Positions 50,134 through 59,873 are shown, counted from the stretch's first letter. The stretch is DNA of 64,000 bases from J027 sp965215855 (GCA_965215855.1 CBDCER010000003.1:1922001-1986000), one strand, 5' to 3'. Numbers and translations: made by a program. The notes: a model not told the origin generated them from the sequence alone.

Positions 50134-51129
50134 TTAATTCACCTTCATTCCCATAGCATGATACCCATACCGGAAGGCGAAACCCATCTGTTCAGTGGTT
50201 TCGATGATAGTGGGTTGCCAATGTGGAACTGTGAACTCGACACGACGATCTGGGCTGGCTTCTAATACATCACCGACAATCCGCTTCAACAGGCAGGGTG
50301 CAAGATGGACATGGGCAGGATCAAGCTGCAAAAAGATTTCGTTCACTCCGCCAGACCGGGTACGTCCTGCATAGCCACACATACCAACGATACGTCCATC
50401 AGCCAGAATCGCGTGGCGCTGAATTTTCATTCCAAAGGCTCGCAAGAAAACAGGAAGCAGCAGCAATAAAACACGAGGTTGCCTATATCGTTTTTCCTCC
50501 ACCGGTTCGTATTGGGCGACGATATCTGGCGTGATGCGCTGTGCCAGCTCAAAGCGTGGCCGCCAGTTGCTCATTTTCAATGGAATAAGTTCGTAGCCAG
50601 GGGGCAACGGTTCCATTGACTGTTCCGCGAATTGAGTGGATTCTAACTCCAGTATGTTGCTACCCGAAAAGTGCGTGAATCCCAGTTTTTCGTAGAGGGT
50701 GTAGGCCGGTATGTTACCATCGACGACGTCCAGAGTAATGGTTTGTGCGCCGTGTTCTTTTGCTAGCTCGATGCAAGATTGTACCAATTGGCGTGCGATT
50801 CCTCGTCGCCGATACTCTGGTAACACTGCGACATTACCAATTACCCAGCTATCCGTTGTGCCGTGTCGAGCAGCGTTCGTTAATCCTACGGGCTTGCCAT
50901 CCTCTTCCCACACAAACCCCCGAAATACATCCTTCAGTGGCGGAACCACAACGCCAAGCAGACGAATCAACCACCACAAGCGTCGCATGGATTTGATCGA
51001 GTCAACCAAGTTTTGCATCTCATCTTCCTGAACGCTCCAGGCTTCGTTTTCAGGATATTGAAATGCAACGGGAATGATGTCTAGAAAAGCTGCCGCATCA
51101 TCCGGCATTTTGAACGGGCGTAACGCCAT
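50134..51129 (-). CDS. GNAT acetyltransferase
   Basis: 331 residues from the ATG at 51129, which has GGGAGA 6-11 nt upstream. The CoA-binding motif is NVAVLPEYRRRGIARQLVQSCIELAKEHG (about 92-120), with DVVDGNIPAYTLYEKLGFTHF as motif B. The second half (about 170-331) may be a degenerate acetyltransferase-like domain (HIHLAPC... region and a final EQMGFAFRYGYHAMGMKV). The substrate is unknown. It is separate from the amrS-like gene by 24 nt beyond amrS's upstream end (50110-50133). Confidence 0.85.
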   Translation of the reverse strand: MALRPFKMPDDAAAFLDIIPVAFQYPENEAWSVQEDEMQNLVDSIKSMRRLWWLIRLLGVVVPPLKDVFRGFVWEEDGKPVGLTNAARHGTTDSWVIGNVAVLPEYRRRGIARQLVQSCIELAKEHGAQTITLDVVDGNIPAYTLYEKLGFTHFSGSNILELESTQFAEQSMEPLPPGYELIPLKMSNWRPRFELAQRITPDIVAQYEPVEEKRYRQPRVLLLLLPVFLRAFGMKIQRHAILADGRIVGMCGYAGRTRSGGVNEIFLQLDPAHVHLAPCLLKRIVGDVLEASPDRRVEFTVPHWQPTIIETTEQMGFAFRYGYHAMGMKVN

Positions 51130-51196
51130 CAGATTTTCTCCCAAACAAAACTAATCTCTGATAGTCATTACGCTGTCAGTGATGAATCGTTGCGTG

Positions 51197-52492
51197 CTAG
51201 ATTCGCTTCCACATTAGGGGAATCAGCATTTCCCAATCCGAGAGACCTCCATGCCGACTGATTGTGGAGAATTTTCGACTTGGATCACCCACGACGAAAC
51301 CAGCACGTACAGCCAGGATTAGATCGCCAAGCCGGTGGGGGATTTCACGGTAAGGGACACCTGGGCCAAACAATCCGGCGTCCAATGCTGCGGTTGGTTC
51401 AATCCAAGTCAGGCAATTCGCAAAATGCGCTTCAACTGTGTCAATCACTTGTTGTTTGTAACCATCGCGCAAATATAGGTATATGAAGCGAGACTCCGCA
51501 CCAAATCCGCCGCGCATAGCATCCCAAATATGGCTGGCACGCTCATTCTCATTCAACAAAATCGGTTGTGGCGTATCATAATGTCCATGATCGGCCAGGA
51601 CGATAAATAACGTCCGCCCATCTTGGACAGCGGGATCGTTCGCCAGCAAACGGAGTTGCTCAAGTTGATAGCGAATTTCGGCTTCCAGATAGCGATTGTG
51701 TGCCCCATGCAGGTGCGACATCGAATCCACTGCCGACCAATACACATTCATGTAGCACCGCTGTCCAGCAGTTTCAGTCAACACGTCTTTCATTCGCAGC
51801 CATAAATCGGTATAGCCTGCATGGATATGAGGATTGGTTACGCCTCGGTGCATAATACGCGACAGGCCGGTTCTCATCAGAGCTTTTGGTAACAATAGGT
51901 GCGTTTCAACGCCTACCTCAGCTAATCGTTCAGCCAGGGTTTGCACGGGCAAAAATGTTTCGGGAGGCATTCCCCAATCCTCGAAAATTCCGTTGCGATG
52001 TGATCCTATTGCGGGTTTAAACGCCAACATATCGCTCAATACTGAGAATTCTCGCAGAAACATACGCGTGCCGACCATGCCGTGCATTGCTGGACTGGCC
52101 CCCGTCCAGAGTGTCGGCAAGGCCACTGCTGTCGTGCTGGGTGCAATTGATGTCAGGGGTACTGGCCCGCGCCCATCTGTTAAATCAGCGACGTTATCAG
52201 CCATACTGGAATCTGTTTTGATCAATTGTCTGAGCCACAGATACCCCAACCCGTCAGTTAGAAAGACTACCACTCGGTCAATTTGCCCCACCAGCGACTC
52301 GCCATGCCATACAACGTCGTTCAGCTGAGGCACGATACCAGTGCCAGCACCAAGCAGATGCGTAATTGTCTGGGGAATATTCGCCAGCGAAAGTCCATCG
52401 TAATAGGGAAATATCAGTTCATCGGCCCAGGTTGCGGGCAAATTTAGCAGGCGATTGGCACGAATCCTGGCTTCAAGCTGGTCAGCAAGCAT
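51197..52492 (-). CDS. Alkaline phosphatase superfamily phosphodiesterase/nucleotide pyrophosphatase-like protein
   Basis: 431 residues, no signal peptide. Metal ligands and nucleophile are visible: Asp in VVFLTDGLGYLW, Thr in SIAPSTTAVALPTLWTG (nucleophile), Asp and His in WSAVDSMSHLHGAH, Asp-His in VLADHGHYDTP, and a final His in TISRHGGLSDWEM. This is the NPP/PhnA-like type I phosphodiesterase pattern with two zinc sites. Substrate unknown. It is divergent from frr. Confidence 0.85.
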   Translation of the reverse strand: MLADQLEARIRANRLLNLPATWADELIFPYYDGLSLANIPQTITHLLGAGTGIVPQLNDVVWHGESLVGQIDRVVVFLTDGLGYLWLRQLIKTDSSMADNVADLTDGRGPVPLTSIAPSTTAVALPTLWTGASPAMHGMVGTRMFLREFSVLSDMLAFKPAIGSHRNGIFEDWGMPPETFLPVQTLAERLAEVGVETHLLLPKALMRTGLSRIMHRGVTNPHIHAGYTDLWLRMKDVLTETAGQRCYMNVYWSAVDSMSHLHGAHNRYLEAEIRYQLEQLRLLANDPAVQDGRTLFIVLADHGHYDTPQPILLNENERASHIWDAMRGGFGAESRFIYLYLRDGYKQQVIDTVEAHFANCLTWIEPTAALDAGLFGPGVPYREIPHRLGDLILAVRAGFVVGDPSRKFSTISRHGGLSDWEMLIPLMWKRI

Positions 52493-52659
52493 TAAATAAC
52501 ATTCCTTATGCGCTTAAATCCAAAAGAAGGATTATAATGGTCTTGGTGCTTTGCTACCAATTGCGGTATCCTGAATTATCTGAGCTAACCATCAACTTGA
52601 TGTGTACTCATGTTGTGAAGTTGCTGCCCGCTGGGGCTACAATCTAGTCTGGAGTTGAC

Positions 52660-53217
52660 ATGATAAAAGACTTATTGAAAGAAACCGAAGACCGTATGAA
52701 ATCAACCCTGAGCGTATTGGAGGATGATTTGGCAGCCTTGCGTACTGGACGTGCCTCTACCGCCTTTGTGGAGAAGTTGCCCATTGAATATTATGGGACA
52801 CCAACTCCCCTTTACCAGCTAGCTAGCATCAGCGTGCCAGAACCCCAGGCCATCATGATTCGTCCGTTTGATCGTGGCAGTCTCGGCACCATCGAAAAAG
52901 CAATCTTGGCCTCCGATCTCGGTTTGACACCGAACAATGACGGCACCAATATTCGCCTTAACATTCCACCATTAACTCAAGAACGCCGTAAACAGCTAGT
53001 CAAATTTGTGGGTAAACGGGTGGAAGATGCCAAGGTTGCCATTCGCAACATTCGCCGTAGTGCCAATGATGACATTCGTGATTTTGAAAAAGAGGGCCTG
53101 ATTTCGGAAGATGATATGCATGGCGGGACTGAAAAAGTCCAGGATTTGACCAACAAATACATTGCCGAAATTGACAAGGCAGGCAAACGCAAAGAACATG
53201 AGATTATGGAAGTTTAA
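52660..53217 (+). CDS. frr: Ribosome recycling factor
   Basis: 185 residues, the family length. It splits post-termination ribosomes with EF-G. The three-helix bundle sequence is typical: LSVLEDDLAALRTGRASTAFVEKLPIEYYG, ISVPEPQAIMIRPFD, IRLNIPPLTQERRKQLVK and the long C-terminal helix VAIRNIRRSANDDIRDFEKEG. uppS begins 2 nt later, a common bacterial order (often pyrH-frr-uppS). pyrH and tsf are absent here. Confidence 0.97.
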   Translation: MIKDLLKETEDRMKSTLSVLEDDLAALRTGRASTAFVEKLPIEYYGTPTPLYQLASISVPEPQAIMIRPFDRGSLGTIEKAILASDLGLTPNNDGTNIRLNIPPLTQERRKQLVKFVGKRVEDAKVAIRNIRRSANDDIRDFEKEGLISEDDMHGGTEKVQDLTNKYIAEIDKAGKRKEHEIMEV

Positions 53218-53219
53218 TT

Positions 53220-53975
53220 GTGGGTGACCAGCCGGGTATTCCAGCCAAAACTCAGGCAGAGCCAGATACCGCTTTCCCCACGCCGGTTCCACGCCATATT
53301 GGCATCATCATGGATGGCAATGGGCGCTGGGCCAAACAACGCGGGTTGCGCCGCAGTGACGGTCATCGCCAAGGGGTGGACAATCTTCGCCGTGTGTTAG
53401 AAGCGTGTGGCGATTTTGGCGTGAAGTATATAACCATCTACGCCTTTTCCACGGAGAATTGGCAACGTCCCCGTGCCGAGGTGCGCTTCTTAATCCGCAT
53501 TATTGACTTCTATATCGAGCGCGAGCTTCAAAATCTGCACAAGCAGGGTGTTCAACTGCGTCATATTGGCGATTTGAGCGCCCTTAGCAAACGGCGGCAG
53601 CGTAAGATTCAGGACGCTATCGACCTGACCAGCCACAACGATAAACTTGTTCTGAATGTGGCGTTTAACTATGGAGGCCGGGCCGAGATCGTGCAGGCGG
53701 TTCGTCGCATTGTTGAAGATGGCATTCCCGCCGATCAAATCACTGAAGATATGTTGAGCTATTATATGTATACCACTGGTCAGCCAGACCCAGACTTAAT
53801 TATCCGTACTGGAGGGGATATGCGGCTGAGCAATTTTTTGGTCTGGCAATCGACCTATGCTGAATTCTATACCACCCCTATTTTCTGGCCGGATTTCGAT
53901 AGAGAGGAACTCCGCAAAGCCTTGATGCACTACTGTTTACGTGAACGCCGTTTCGGCAAAGTTCTTAATGAATAA
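53220..53975 (+). CDS. uppS: Undecaprenyl diphosphate synthase (isoprenyl transferase)
   Basis: 251 residues from the GTG at 53220; a TTG at 53218 is in another frame. HIGIIMDGNGRWAKQRGLRRSDGHRQG contains the catalytic Asp and diphosphate-binding residues, followed by ITIYAFSTENWQRPRAEV and the late DPDLIIRTGGDMRLSNFLVWQSTYAEFYTTPIFWPDF block. It builds the C55 carrier used by the glycan transferases elsewhere in this window. cdsA does not follow; fbp does. Confidence 0.95.
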   Translation: MGDQPGIPAKTQAEPDTAFPTPVPRHIGIIMDGNGRWAKQRGLRRSDGHRQGVDNLRRVLEACGDFGVKYITIYAFSTENWQRPRAEVRFLIRIIDFYIERELQNLHKQGVQLRHIGDLSALSKRRQRKIQDAIDLTSHNDKLVLNVAFNYGGRAEIVQAVRRIVEDGIPADQITEDMLSYYMYTTGQPDPDLIIRTGGDMRLSNFLVWQSTYAEFYTTPIFWPDFDREELRKALMHYCLRERRFGKVLNE

Positions 53976-53999
53976 ATAGATTGTTTGGATTAATAAAAA

Positions 54000-55073
54000 A
54001 TGGCAAGAAGCCTCATTACCATTGAACGTCATATTCTGGAAAAGCAACAAAGCGCCCCCGAAGCCACGGGAGTCTTCACGCAACTACTTTATGATATGGC
54101 TCTGGCCGCTAAAATCATTGCGCGAGAAACTACCCGCGCTGGTCTAGTTGACATTACTGGCGAAGCAGGCTCGGCCAATGTTCATGGCGAGCGCCAACAA
54201 AAGCTTGACCTCTATGCCAATGACGTCATCTTTCAAATGAACGATCACACCGGGCGATTGTGCGTGATGGCAAGCGAAGAAGAAGAGGGCTTGATGCACA
54301 TACCCGAAAAATATGATGCGGGAAAATACGTGCTGGTCTTTGATCCATTAGATGGCTCGTCCAACATTGATGTCAACGTCAGCATTGGTACGATTTTCGC
54401 CATTTTCCATAAAGCCTCTCCTGGCTTGGTGGGGACGATGGAAGATGTCTTGCAACCTGGACGTGCCCTGGTTGCCGCCGGGTATGTCATTTACGGGGCC
54501 AGTACCATGATGGTCTATAGCACCGGAAAAGGTGTGCATGGCTTCACGCTTGACCCCAGTGTGGGCGAGTTTCTTCTCAGTCATGAGAACATCCAGATTC
54601 CCCAAAAGCCGAAGTATTACAGCGTTAATCAAGGCAACGAGAAATATTGGACGCCCGGTGTACGTCGGTATGTAAAATGGCTTCAGGGTATTCATGGTGA
54701 GGGACATGCGCCTCTCTCACAACGCTATATTGGGTCGCTCGTCGCTGATTTTCATCGTAATCTTCTCAAAGGTGGCATCTTTGTCTATCCTGGCGATCTC
54801 CGCAATCCCGAAAAACCAGGCGGCAAGTTGCGTTTGTTGTATGAAGCCGCGCCTTTGGCTTTCCTGGCCGAGCAAGCTGGTGGTACAGCCTCCGATGGTC
54901 ATATGCCCATCTTGGACATCAAACCCTATGGATTGCACCAGCGCGTGCCACTATTCATTGGCAATCGTGAATTGGTGGGGAAAGCAGACGAGTTCATTCG
55001 GGAATATGATCGCGAATGGCTGGAATGTTATATGGCCTATCGAGACCAGGAGACGGTCTTGACACAGCAATAA
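54000..55073 (+). CDS. fbp: Fructose-1,6-bisphosphatase, class I
   Basis: 357 residues. FDPLDGSSNIDVNVSIGTIF (about 114-133) holds the metal-binding Asp-x-x-Asp-Gly-Ser-Ser set; MASEEEEG provides upstream Glu ligands; GKLRLLYEAAPLAFLAEQAGG is the C-terminal signature with the substrate Lys and Glu. It removes the 1-phosphate in gluconeogenesis or a Calvin-type cycle. It follows uppS by 24 nt and could share its transcript. Confidence 0.95.
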   Translation: MARSLITIERHILEKQQSAPEATGVFTQLLYDMALAAKIIARETTRAGLVDITGEAGSANVHGERQQKLDLYANDVIFQMNDHTGRLCVMASEEEEGLMHIPEKYDAGKYVLVFDPLDGSSNIDVNVSIGTIFAIFHKASPGLVGTMEDVLQPGRALVAAGYVIYGASTMMVYSTGKGVHGFTLDPSVGEFLLSHENIQIPQKPKYYSVNQGNEKYWTPGVRRYVKWLQGIHGEGHAPLSQRYIGSLVADFHRNLLKGGIFVYPGDLRNPEKPGGKLRLLYEAAPLAFLAEQAGGTASDGHMPILDIKPYGLHQRVPLFIGNRELVGKADEFIREYDREWLECYMAYRDQETVLTQQ

Positions 55074-55128
55074 TCAGCCCGCGATTTCGTGGTAATTTCA
55101 CTGTGCTGCTATTATAATCGGCGCTGTT

Positions 55129-55536
55129 ATGGATTCTCAGCCACGTCCATTCGGCTTTCGCCTGTTGCTTTTGGAGACAGGATTGATCGCTGCTCGCGGA
55201 TTGGGGCGAGCCTGGGTTGCCATTGATGATCGCCAGCGTTATCGTGCATGGGTTACAACTCCGCCATTGGGACTTTATGTCTTGGTGAATATCATCTGGG
55301 GAATAACTTTTGTAGTGCTATTTCTCGGCCTATGGCGACGACGTTCCTGGGCAATGCGCTGGCTTTGGACGGCGTTAGTGTTGGTCATCACTTTTGAGGT
55401 CATGTGGTTTACTTACTATGCAAAAACTACTTATGATCGTGAACGGCTTGGATTTTTGATTATTATGGCAATCAGCATTTTACTTACAAACTATTGGCTG
55501 ACACATCGACCACGATTTCGCCAATCTATCAATTAA
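55129..55536 (+). CDS. Small membrane protein of unknown function
   Basis: 135 residues with three predicted membrane helices (about 40-65 LGLYVLVNIIWGITFVVLFLGLW, 73-95 and 108-127) and basic termini. TTATAAT 12-18 bp before the ATG may be part of a promoter. I recognise no family. The carboxylase subunit gene starts 16 nt after its stop. Confidence 0.7.
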   Translation: MDSQPRPFGFRLLLLETGLIAARGLGRAWVAIDDRQRYRAWVTTPPLGLYVLVNIIWGITFVVLFLGLWRRRSWAMRWLWTALVLVITFEVMWFTYYAKTTYDRERLGFLIIMAISILLTNYWLTHRPRFRQSIN

Positions 55537-55552
55537 CTTGGAGACATTTCGC

Positions 55553-57154
55553 ATGGCGGATATACCCAAAGTTCAACAACAAGAACATATTGATCCCATT
55601 GACTATTTGCACCAACAGCGGGCACGTAGCCTGGTTGGTGGTGGCGAAGCTCGTATTGCCAAACAACATCAATCAGGCAAACTAACTGCCCGTGAACGTC
55701 TGGAACTCCTGCTTGACCCCGATTCGTTCCGTGAAATGGATGCTTTCGTTGTTCACCGCACCAAAGATTTTGGGATGGACGACCCCAGCAAGCAATTTAT
55801 GGGCGATAGTGTGGTTACTGGTTGGGGAACCATCAACGGACGATTAGTTTATGTCTTTTCACAAGATTTCACGGTTATTGGTGGCAGCTTGAGTGAAGTC
55901 CACGCTGAGAAGGTTGTGAAGATTATGGATCTGGCACTCAAGAATGGTGCGCCTTTGATTGGCCTCAATGACTCAGGTGGGGCACGCATCCAAGAAGGTG
56001 TTTTGAGCCTGGCGGGTTATTCCGATATTTTTCTACGGAATGTCATGGCAAGCGGTGTTGTTCCCCAGATCAGTGTCATCATGGGTCCATGTGCTGGCGG
56101 CGCAGTCTATAGCCCGGCGCTCACCGATTTCACGATTATGGTTCAGGATACATCCTATATGTTTGTCACTGGCCCCGAGGTCGTGAAAGCCGTTACCAAA
56201 GAAGATGTCACGAAAGAGGAGCTAGGGGGAGCCTTAACTCATGCTGGTACTTCCGGCGTAGCCCATATGGCCGCCGAGACTGAGGAAGATGCACTATTCC
56301 TGGTGCAGGAGTTGGTCGGCTATCTACCGCAAAATAATATGGAAGACTCCGTATTCGCTGCCACGAGGGATGATCCACTTCGGATGGAATCGGCACTCAA
56401 TGAGATTGTGCCAGATAACCCCAATAAACCCTACAATATCAAAGACGTCATTCGCCTGATTGTGGATGATAAGCAGTTCTTTGAAATTCATGAACACTTT
56501 GCTCAGAACATCGTGGTTGGGTTTGCGCGGTTGGGCGGCCACAGTATCGGCATCATTGCCAATCAGCCAGCTGTTTTGGCTGGCGTCCTGGATATTAAAG
56601 CCAGTGAGAAAGCCGCCCGTTTTGTGCGCTTCTGTGACTGCTTCAACATTCCCATTCTCACCTTTGAGGATGTTCCGGGTTTTCTGCCTGGCGTTGGTCA
56701 AGAACACAATGGTATCATCCGTTCGGGTGCGAAACTGCTCTATGCTTATTGCGAGGCGACAGTTCCAAAATTGACTGTCATCACCCGCAAAGCGTATGGT
56801 GGGGCCTATTGCGTAATGTCTTCCAAGCATATTCGAGGCGATCTTAATCTGGCCTGGCCGACCGCTGAAATTGCAGTGATGGGGCCAGACGGCGCGGTTG
56901 AGATCATTTTCCGCCGCGAGCTAGCTGCTGCTATGAAAGCGGGTGGCGAAGAAGCAATGTTGGCCGAGAAAGCACGTTTAGTTGCAGAATATCGTGAGAA
57001 ATTCGCCAATCCCTATGTCGCTGCATCGTATGGTTATGTGGACGACATCATTGTTCCCAGCGAAACACGCCCGCGACTGATTAATGCACTAGAGATGCTT
57101 GCTAATAAGCGCGACGATAATCCACCCAAGAAACACGGCAATATCCCACTATAA
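55553..57154 (+). CDS. Acyl-CoA carboxylase beta subunit (carboxyltransferase, propionyl-CoA carboxylase type)
   Basis: 533 residues from the ATG at 55553 (TTGGAGA upstream). The two crotonase-fold halves are clear: GLNDSGGARIQEGV and GPCAGGAVYSPALTDF in the first, FEDVPGFLPGVGQEHNGIIRSGAKLLYAYCEATVPK and RKAYGGAYCVMSSKHIRGD in the second; the end KKHGNIPL is typical of PccB. It moves carboxyl from biotin to propionyl- or acetyl-CoA. The biotin-bearing alpha subunit is not adjacent, so specificity is open. Confidence 0.93.
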   Translation: MADIPKVQQQEHIDPIDYLHQQRARSLVGGGEARIAKQHQSGKLTARERLELLLDPDSFREMDAFVVHRTKDFGMDDPSKQFMGDSVVTGWGTINGRLVYVFSQDFTVIGGSLSEVHAEKVVKIMDLALKNGAPLIGLNDSGGARIQEGVLSLAGYSDIFLRNVMASGVVPQISVIMGPCAGGAVYSPALTDFTIMVQDTSYMFVTGPEVVKAVTKEDVTKEELGGALTHAGTSGVAHMAAETEEDALFLVQELVGYLPQNNMEDSVFAATRDDPLRMESALNEIVPDNPNKPYNIKDVIRLIVDDKQFFEIHEHFAQNIVVGFARLGGHSIGIIANQPAVLAGVLDIKASEKAARFVRFCDCFNIPILTFEDVPGFLPGVGQEHNGIIRSGAKLLYAYCEATVPKLTVITRKAYGGAYCVMSSKHIRGDLNLAWPTAEIAVMGPDGAVEIIFRRELAAAMKAGGEEAMLAEKARLVAEYREKFANPYVAASYGYVDDIIVPSETRPRLINALEMLANKRDDNPPKKHGNIPL

Positions 57155-57170
57155 AGCATTGAGGAAAATA

Positions 57171-57210
57171 CACCCTCCTGAAACCATATCAAACGGTATA
57201 CAGGAGGGTG
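57171..57210. terminator. Hairpin terminator between convergent genes
   Basis: CACCCTCCTG and CAGGAGGGTG form a perfect 10-bp stem with a 20-nt loop. T-rich sequence follows (GTTGTATCTT). It serves the carboxylase gene and possibly the FHA genes from the other side. Confidence 0.7.
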
Positions 57211-57218
57211 GTTGTATC

Positions 57219-57965
57219 TTAATTACACTGCGCTTCCTCGACAGTGTAGCCCAGCGCATCAATAATATCGGAGAGAATTGGCGTATTGTCCCAAAGACAA
57301 TACTGGTCGATGATGATAATGGCTATAACGCTGGTGATGATACACAGCACTAAAAATACGCCACATGCTAGGAAAATCCAGCGCCCGCTTCCGCCATCAA
57401 CATACTCATCTTCATAGTAAACATGGTCGGGTGGAGCCGGGGGCGGCGGTGCACCATAGCCCGGTGGAGGTTGTTGTTGCTGTTGTTGGTCACCATAGCC
57501 GTAACCCGGCGGTTGTTGAGGAGGTGGCTGGGCAGCTGGTGGCTGGCCTCCATAGGCGGGCGGCGGTGGTGCACCATAACCCGGTGGTGTTGCCCCGCGT
57601 TGCATGGTTGCCCCTGGTCCTGGATCAGGGTAAGGAGCGGGACCACCGGGCGACATTGCAGATGCTTCAAATTGCAACAAGACCGTCTCGCCCAAGCCAA
57701 CCTGTATACCGCTGGTCAGTGGTCTAGCTCCAGTCAGACGTTGGCCGTTAATAAACGTGCCGTTGGTTGACCCCAGGTCTTCAATGGTATAGCCACCACC
57801 AGAGCGCGTCAGACGCAGATGATAACGACTTACTTCTGGATCATTGATCGAGATGTCATTGCTGGCATCCCGTCCCAATGTGATGATGTCTTTTGTTAGT
57901 TCAAATACTTGATTAGGCTGTGGCCCACGCCGAACCACTAGCCGAAACCCACCGCCACTTTGCAT
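57219..57965 (-). CDS. FHA-domain membrane protein (short paralogue)
   Basis: 248 residues. FHA domain at about 5-85 (FRLVVRRGPQPNQVFELTKDIITLGRDASNDISINDPEVSRYHLRL...DLGSTNGTFINGQRL). A Pro/Gly/Gln/Tyr-rich linker (about 105-185) leads to one membrane helix (about 193-217, WIFLACGVFLVLCIITSVIAIIIID) and a ~30-residue tail with PILSDIIDALGY. The N-terminal domain is nearly the same as that of the next upstream gene, but the outer domain has been lost. The FHA part is inside the cell. Confidence 0.88.
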   Translation of the reverse strand: MQSGGGFRLVVRRGPQPNQVFELTKDIITLGRDASNDISINDPEVSRYHLRLTRSGGGYTIEDLGSTNGTFINGQRLTGARPLTSGIQVGLGETVLLQFEASAMSPGGPAPYPDPGPGATMQRGATPPGYGAPPPPAYGGQPPAAQPPPQQPPGYGYGDQQQQQQPPPGYGAPPPPAPPDHVYYEDEYVDGGSGRWIFLACGVFLVLCIITSVIAIIIIDQYCLWDNTPILSDIIDALGYTVEEAQCN

Positions 57966-57983
57966 CTACCACTCTCCCCACTA

Positions 57984-58949
57984 CTATCGGCCATCCGAGA
58001 GAAAAAATACAGATCCACAAACTTGACCGTTTCGAATATTTAATGTGACCGTTTCGGTCGTACCACCAATAGTGGTCTCACATGTGACATCATTGCCGTC
58101 TTTCTCGCAGGAATAGTCTTCGAGGTTATTTATGCAGATGCCCTCATTGACAAAAGAAGCATCGCGGCTGCACACGTATTGCTGGGCTTTTTCTATATCG
58201 CATTCCCCCATCGCCCGCAAGTAATTTTCTGCGTTATCGACACTGCTACCCGGCAGACCAGCGGCTCCCGCAATATCGGATAACAAAGGCATATCATCCA
58301 ATGGTGAGTCGATCACAATTACACCAACCACCATCATGATTGCTGCTAATGCCATAACGATTCCGCAGCCAATCAATAGGCCACAGCCACGATTGCCACG
58401 TGCTGCCGCGTCGTCTTCATAGCTATAGGCTGGCGGCGCTTGGGGGAAGCCACCTGGATAAGCCGGAGCTTGCCCGAAGTCCTGGTAGGGTTGGGGTTGC
58501 TGCTGCTGCTGTTGGTTATAGAAATCACCAGCGGGGGCTGCTGGTGGCATACCTCCCGTCGGTGCTGCATACTCGGGGCTACCATAACCCGGCGGCTGGG
58601 CTGCACCGAACGCAGGTGGCGGAGCAGCGGGCTGTGCGGCGGCGCTGGTCTCATAGACCAAATTCACCGTTTCCCCCAGGCCAATCAAATCGCCAGCCCG
58701 CAAGGGTTGAGCGCCCGTTAACCGCTGGCCGTTTACAAAAGTCCCATTGGTTGACCCATGATCTTCAATGGTATAGTCATTAGTGCCGCGAGTGAGGCGG
58801 CAATGGTGACGACTGATTTCGGGATCATTGATTGTAATTTCATTGGTAATATCGCGGCCCAATGTAATGATATCTTGGGTTAGTTCAAATACCTGATTGG
58901 GTTGCGGGCCGCGCCGAACCACTAAACGGAACCCACCGCTATTATACAT
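57984..58949 (-). CDS. FHA-domain membrane protein with C-terminal extracytoplasmic domain
   Basis: 321 residues from the ATG at 58949, with AGGAGG upstream. FHA domain at about 5-85 (DIITLGRDITNEITINDPEISRHHCRL...DHGSTNGTFVNGQRL), a Pro/Ala/Gln-rich linker with a run of Gln, a membrane helix (about 188-212), then about 105 residues outside, with five Cys and PLLSDIAGAAGLPGS at its start. The two FHA genes are 18 nt apart and arose by duplication. Thr-phosphorylated partners are not identifiable. Confidence 0.88.
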   Translation of the reverse strand: MYNSGGFRLVVRRGPQPNQVFELTQDIITLGRDITNEITINDPEISRHHCRLTRGTNDYTIEDHGSTNGTFVNGQRLTGAQPLRAGDLIGLGETVNLVYETSAAAQPAAPPPAFGAAQPPGYGSPEYAAPTGGMPPAAPAGDFYNQQQQQQPQPYQDFGQAPAYPGGFPQAPPAYSYEDDAAARGNRGCGLLIGCGIVMALAAIMMVVGVIVIDSPLDDMPLLSDIAGAAGLPGSSVDNAENYLRAMGECDIEKAQQYVCSRDASFVNEGICINNLEDYSCEKDGNDVTCETTIGGTTETVTLNIRNGQVCGSVFFLSDGR

Positions 58950-59072
58950 AATGACTGCCTCCTGGGATGGCACATAACGATTTTGACTGTACCTGAGTGG
59001 ACGCTATAATGCCAATTCAAGGCGAGTATACTACGAGCCTGCCTCTGGACACAAGCTGCTGAGAGATTTTCT

Positions 59073-59873
59073 ATGGAACGATTGCCATGCCGCGTACTAG
59101 CTATTGGTGGCTCCGATTCAGGCGGAAGTGCTGGTATACAAGCTGATTTAAAAACATACGCTGCCCATAGGGTGTTTGGCATGTCTGCCCTGACTGTTGT
59201 CACGGCGCAAAACACCTGCACCGTACAGAAAGCTTTACCCTTACCGCTCGGTCTTATTCAGGCACAGATCGTCGCTGTATTGGAGGATATGCAGGCCGAT
59301 GCTATCAAAACGGGATTATTGGGCCGCGCTGATGTAGTACAGTTGGTGGCGGAATTAGTCGCTGATTATGGAAAAACGCCCTTCGTGGTTGATCCCGTGC
59401 TGGTGAATGGGGCAGGGCAGCCAATTGTGGATGAAGAAACCGTGAATGTTTATCGGCGGAAGTTATTTCCGCTGTCAACAGTTATTACACCCAATCTGGA
59501 TGAGGCTCGCTGGTTAACCGACATGACAGCTATCACTACCGAGAACGATTTGCGGGCGGCGGCGCGGCGATTACATGCTTTGGGACCACAGGCGGTGTTG
59601 GTCAAGGGTGGGCATCTGGAAGGCCCACAGAAGGTGGATCTGTTTTTTGATGGGAGGGAATTTGTGAAATTGACTGCACCGACTCTGCCCGTAGATAATC
59701 CGCATGGTGTGGGGTGTACATTTGCCTCGGCCATTGCGGCTGGATTGGCACTGAACACCCCATTACTGGAAGCAGTCCGCAATGCACACGCTTATCTTCA
59801 ACGTACATTGCGTGGCGCATTGAACTGGCAAATAGGGCGGGGTCGGACGCCCGTTAATCATCAAGGTCTATAG
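59073..59873 (+). CDS. thiD: Hydroxymethylpyrimidine/phosphomethylpyrimidine kinase
   Basis: 266 residues. AIGGSDSGGSAGIQADLKTYAAHRVFG (about 7-33) is the substrate-binding start; AIKTGLLGRADVV, VDPVLVNGAG, and the late NPHGVGCTFASAIAAGLALN with the anion hole and catalytic Asp/Cys region are characteristic of ThiD. It phosphorylates HMP and HMP-P for thiamine synthesis. No other thi genes are nearby, so salvage is also possible. Its end overlaps the next, convergent gene by 6 nt. Confidence 0.92.
   Translation: MERLPCRVLAIGGSDSGGSAGIQADLKTYAAHRVFGMSALTVVTAQNTCTVQKALPLPLGLIQAQIVAVLEDMQADAIKTGLLGRADVVQLVAELVADYGKTPFVVDPVLVNGAGQPIVDEETVNVYRRKLFPLSTVITPNLDEARWLTDMTAITTENDLRAAARRLHALGPQAVLVKGGHLEGPQKVDLFFDGREFVKLTAPTLPVDNPHGVGCTFASAIAAGLALNTPLLEAVRNAHAYLQRTLRGALNWQIGRGRTPVNHQGL

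Noticed and set aside
51834..52328. 164-codon plus-strand frame opposite the phosphodiesterase
   Set aside because: Antisense shadow; the minus-strand gene shows the metal-binding motifs.
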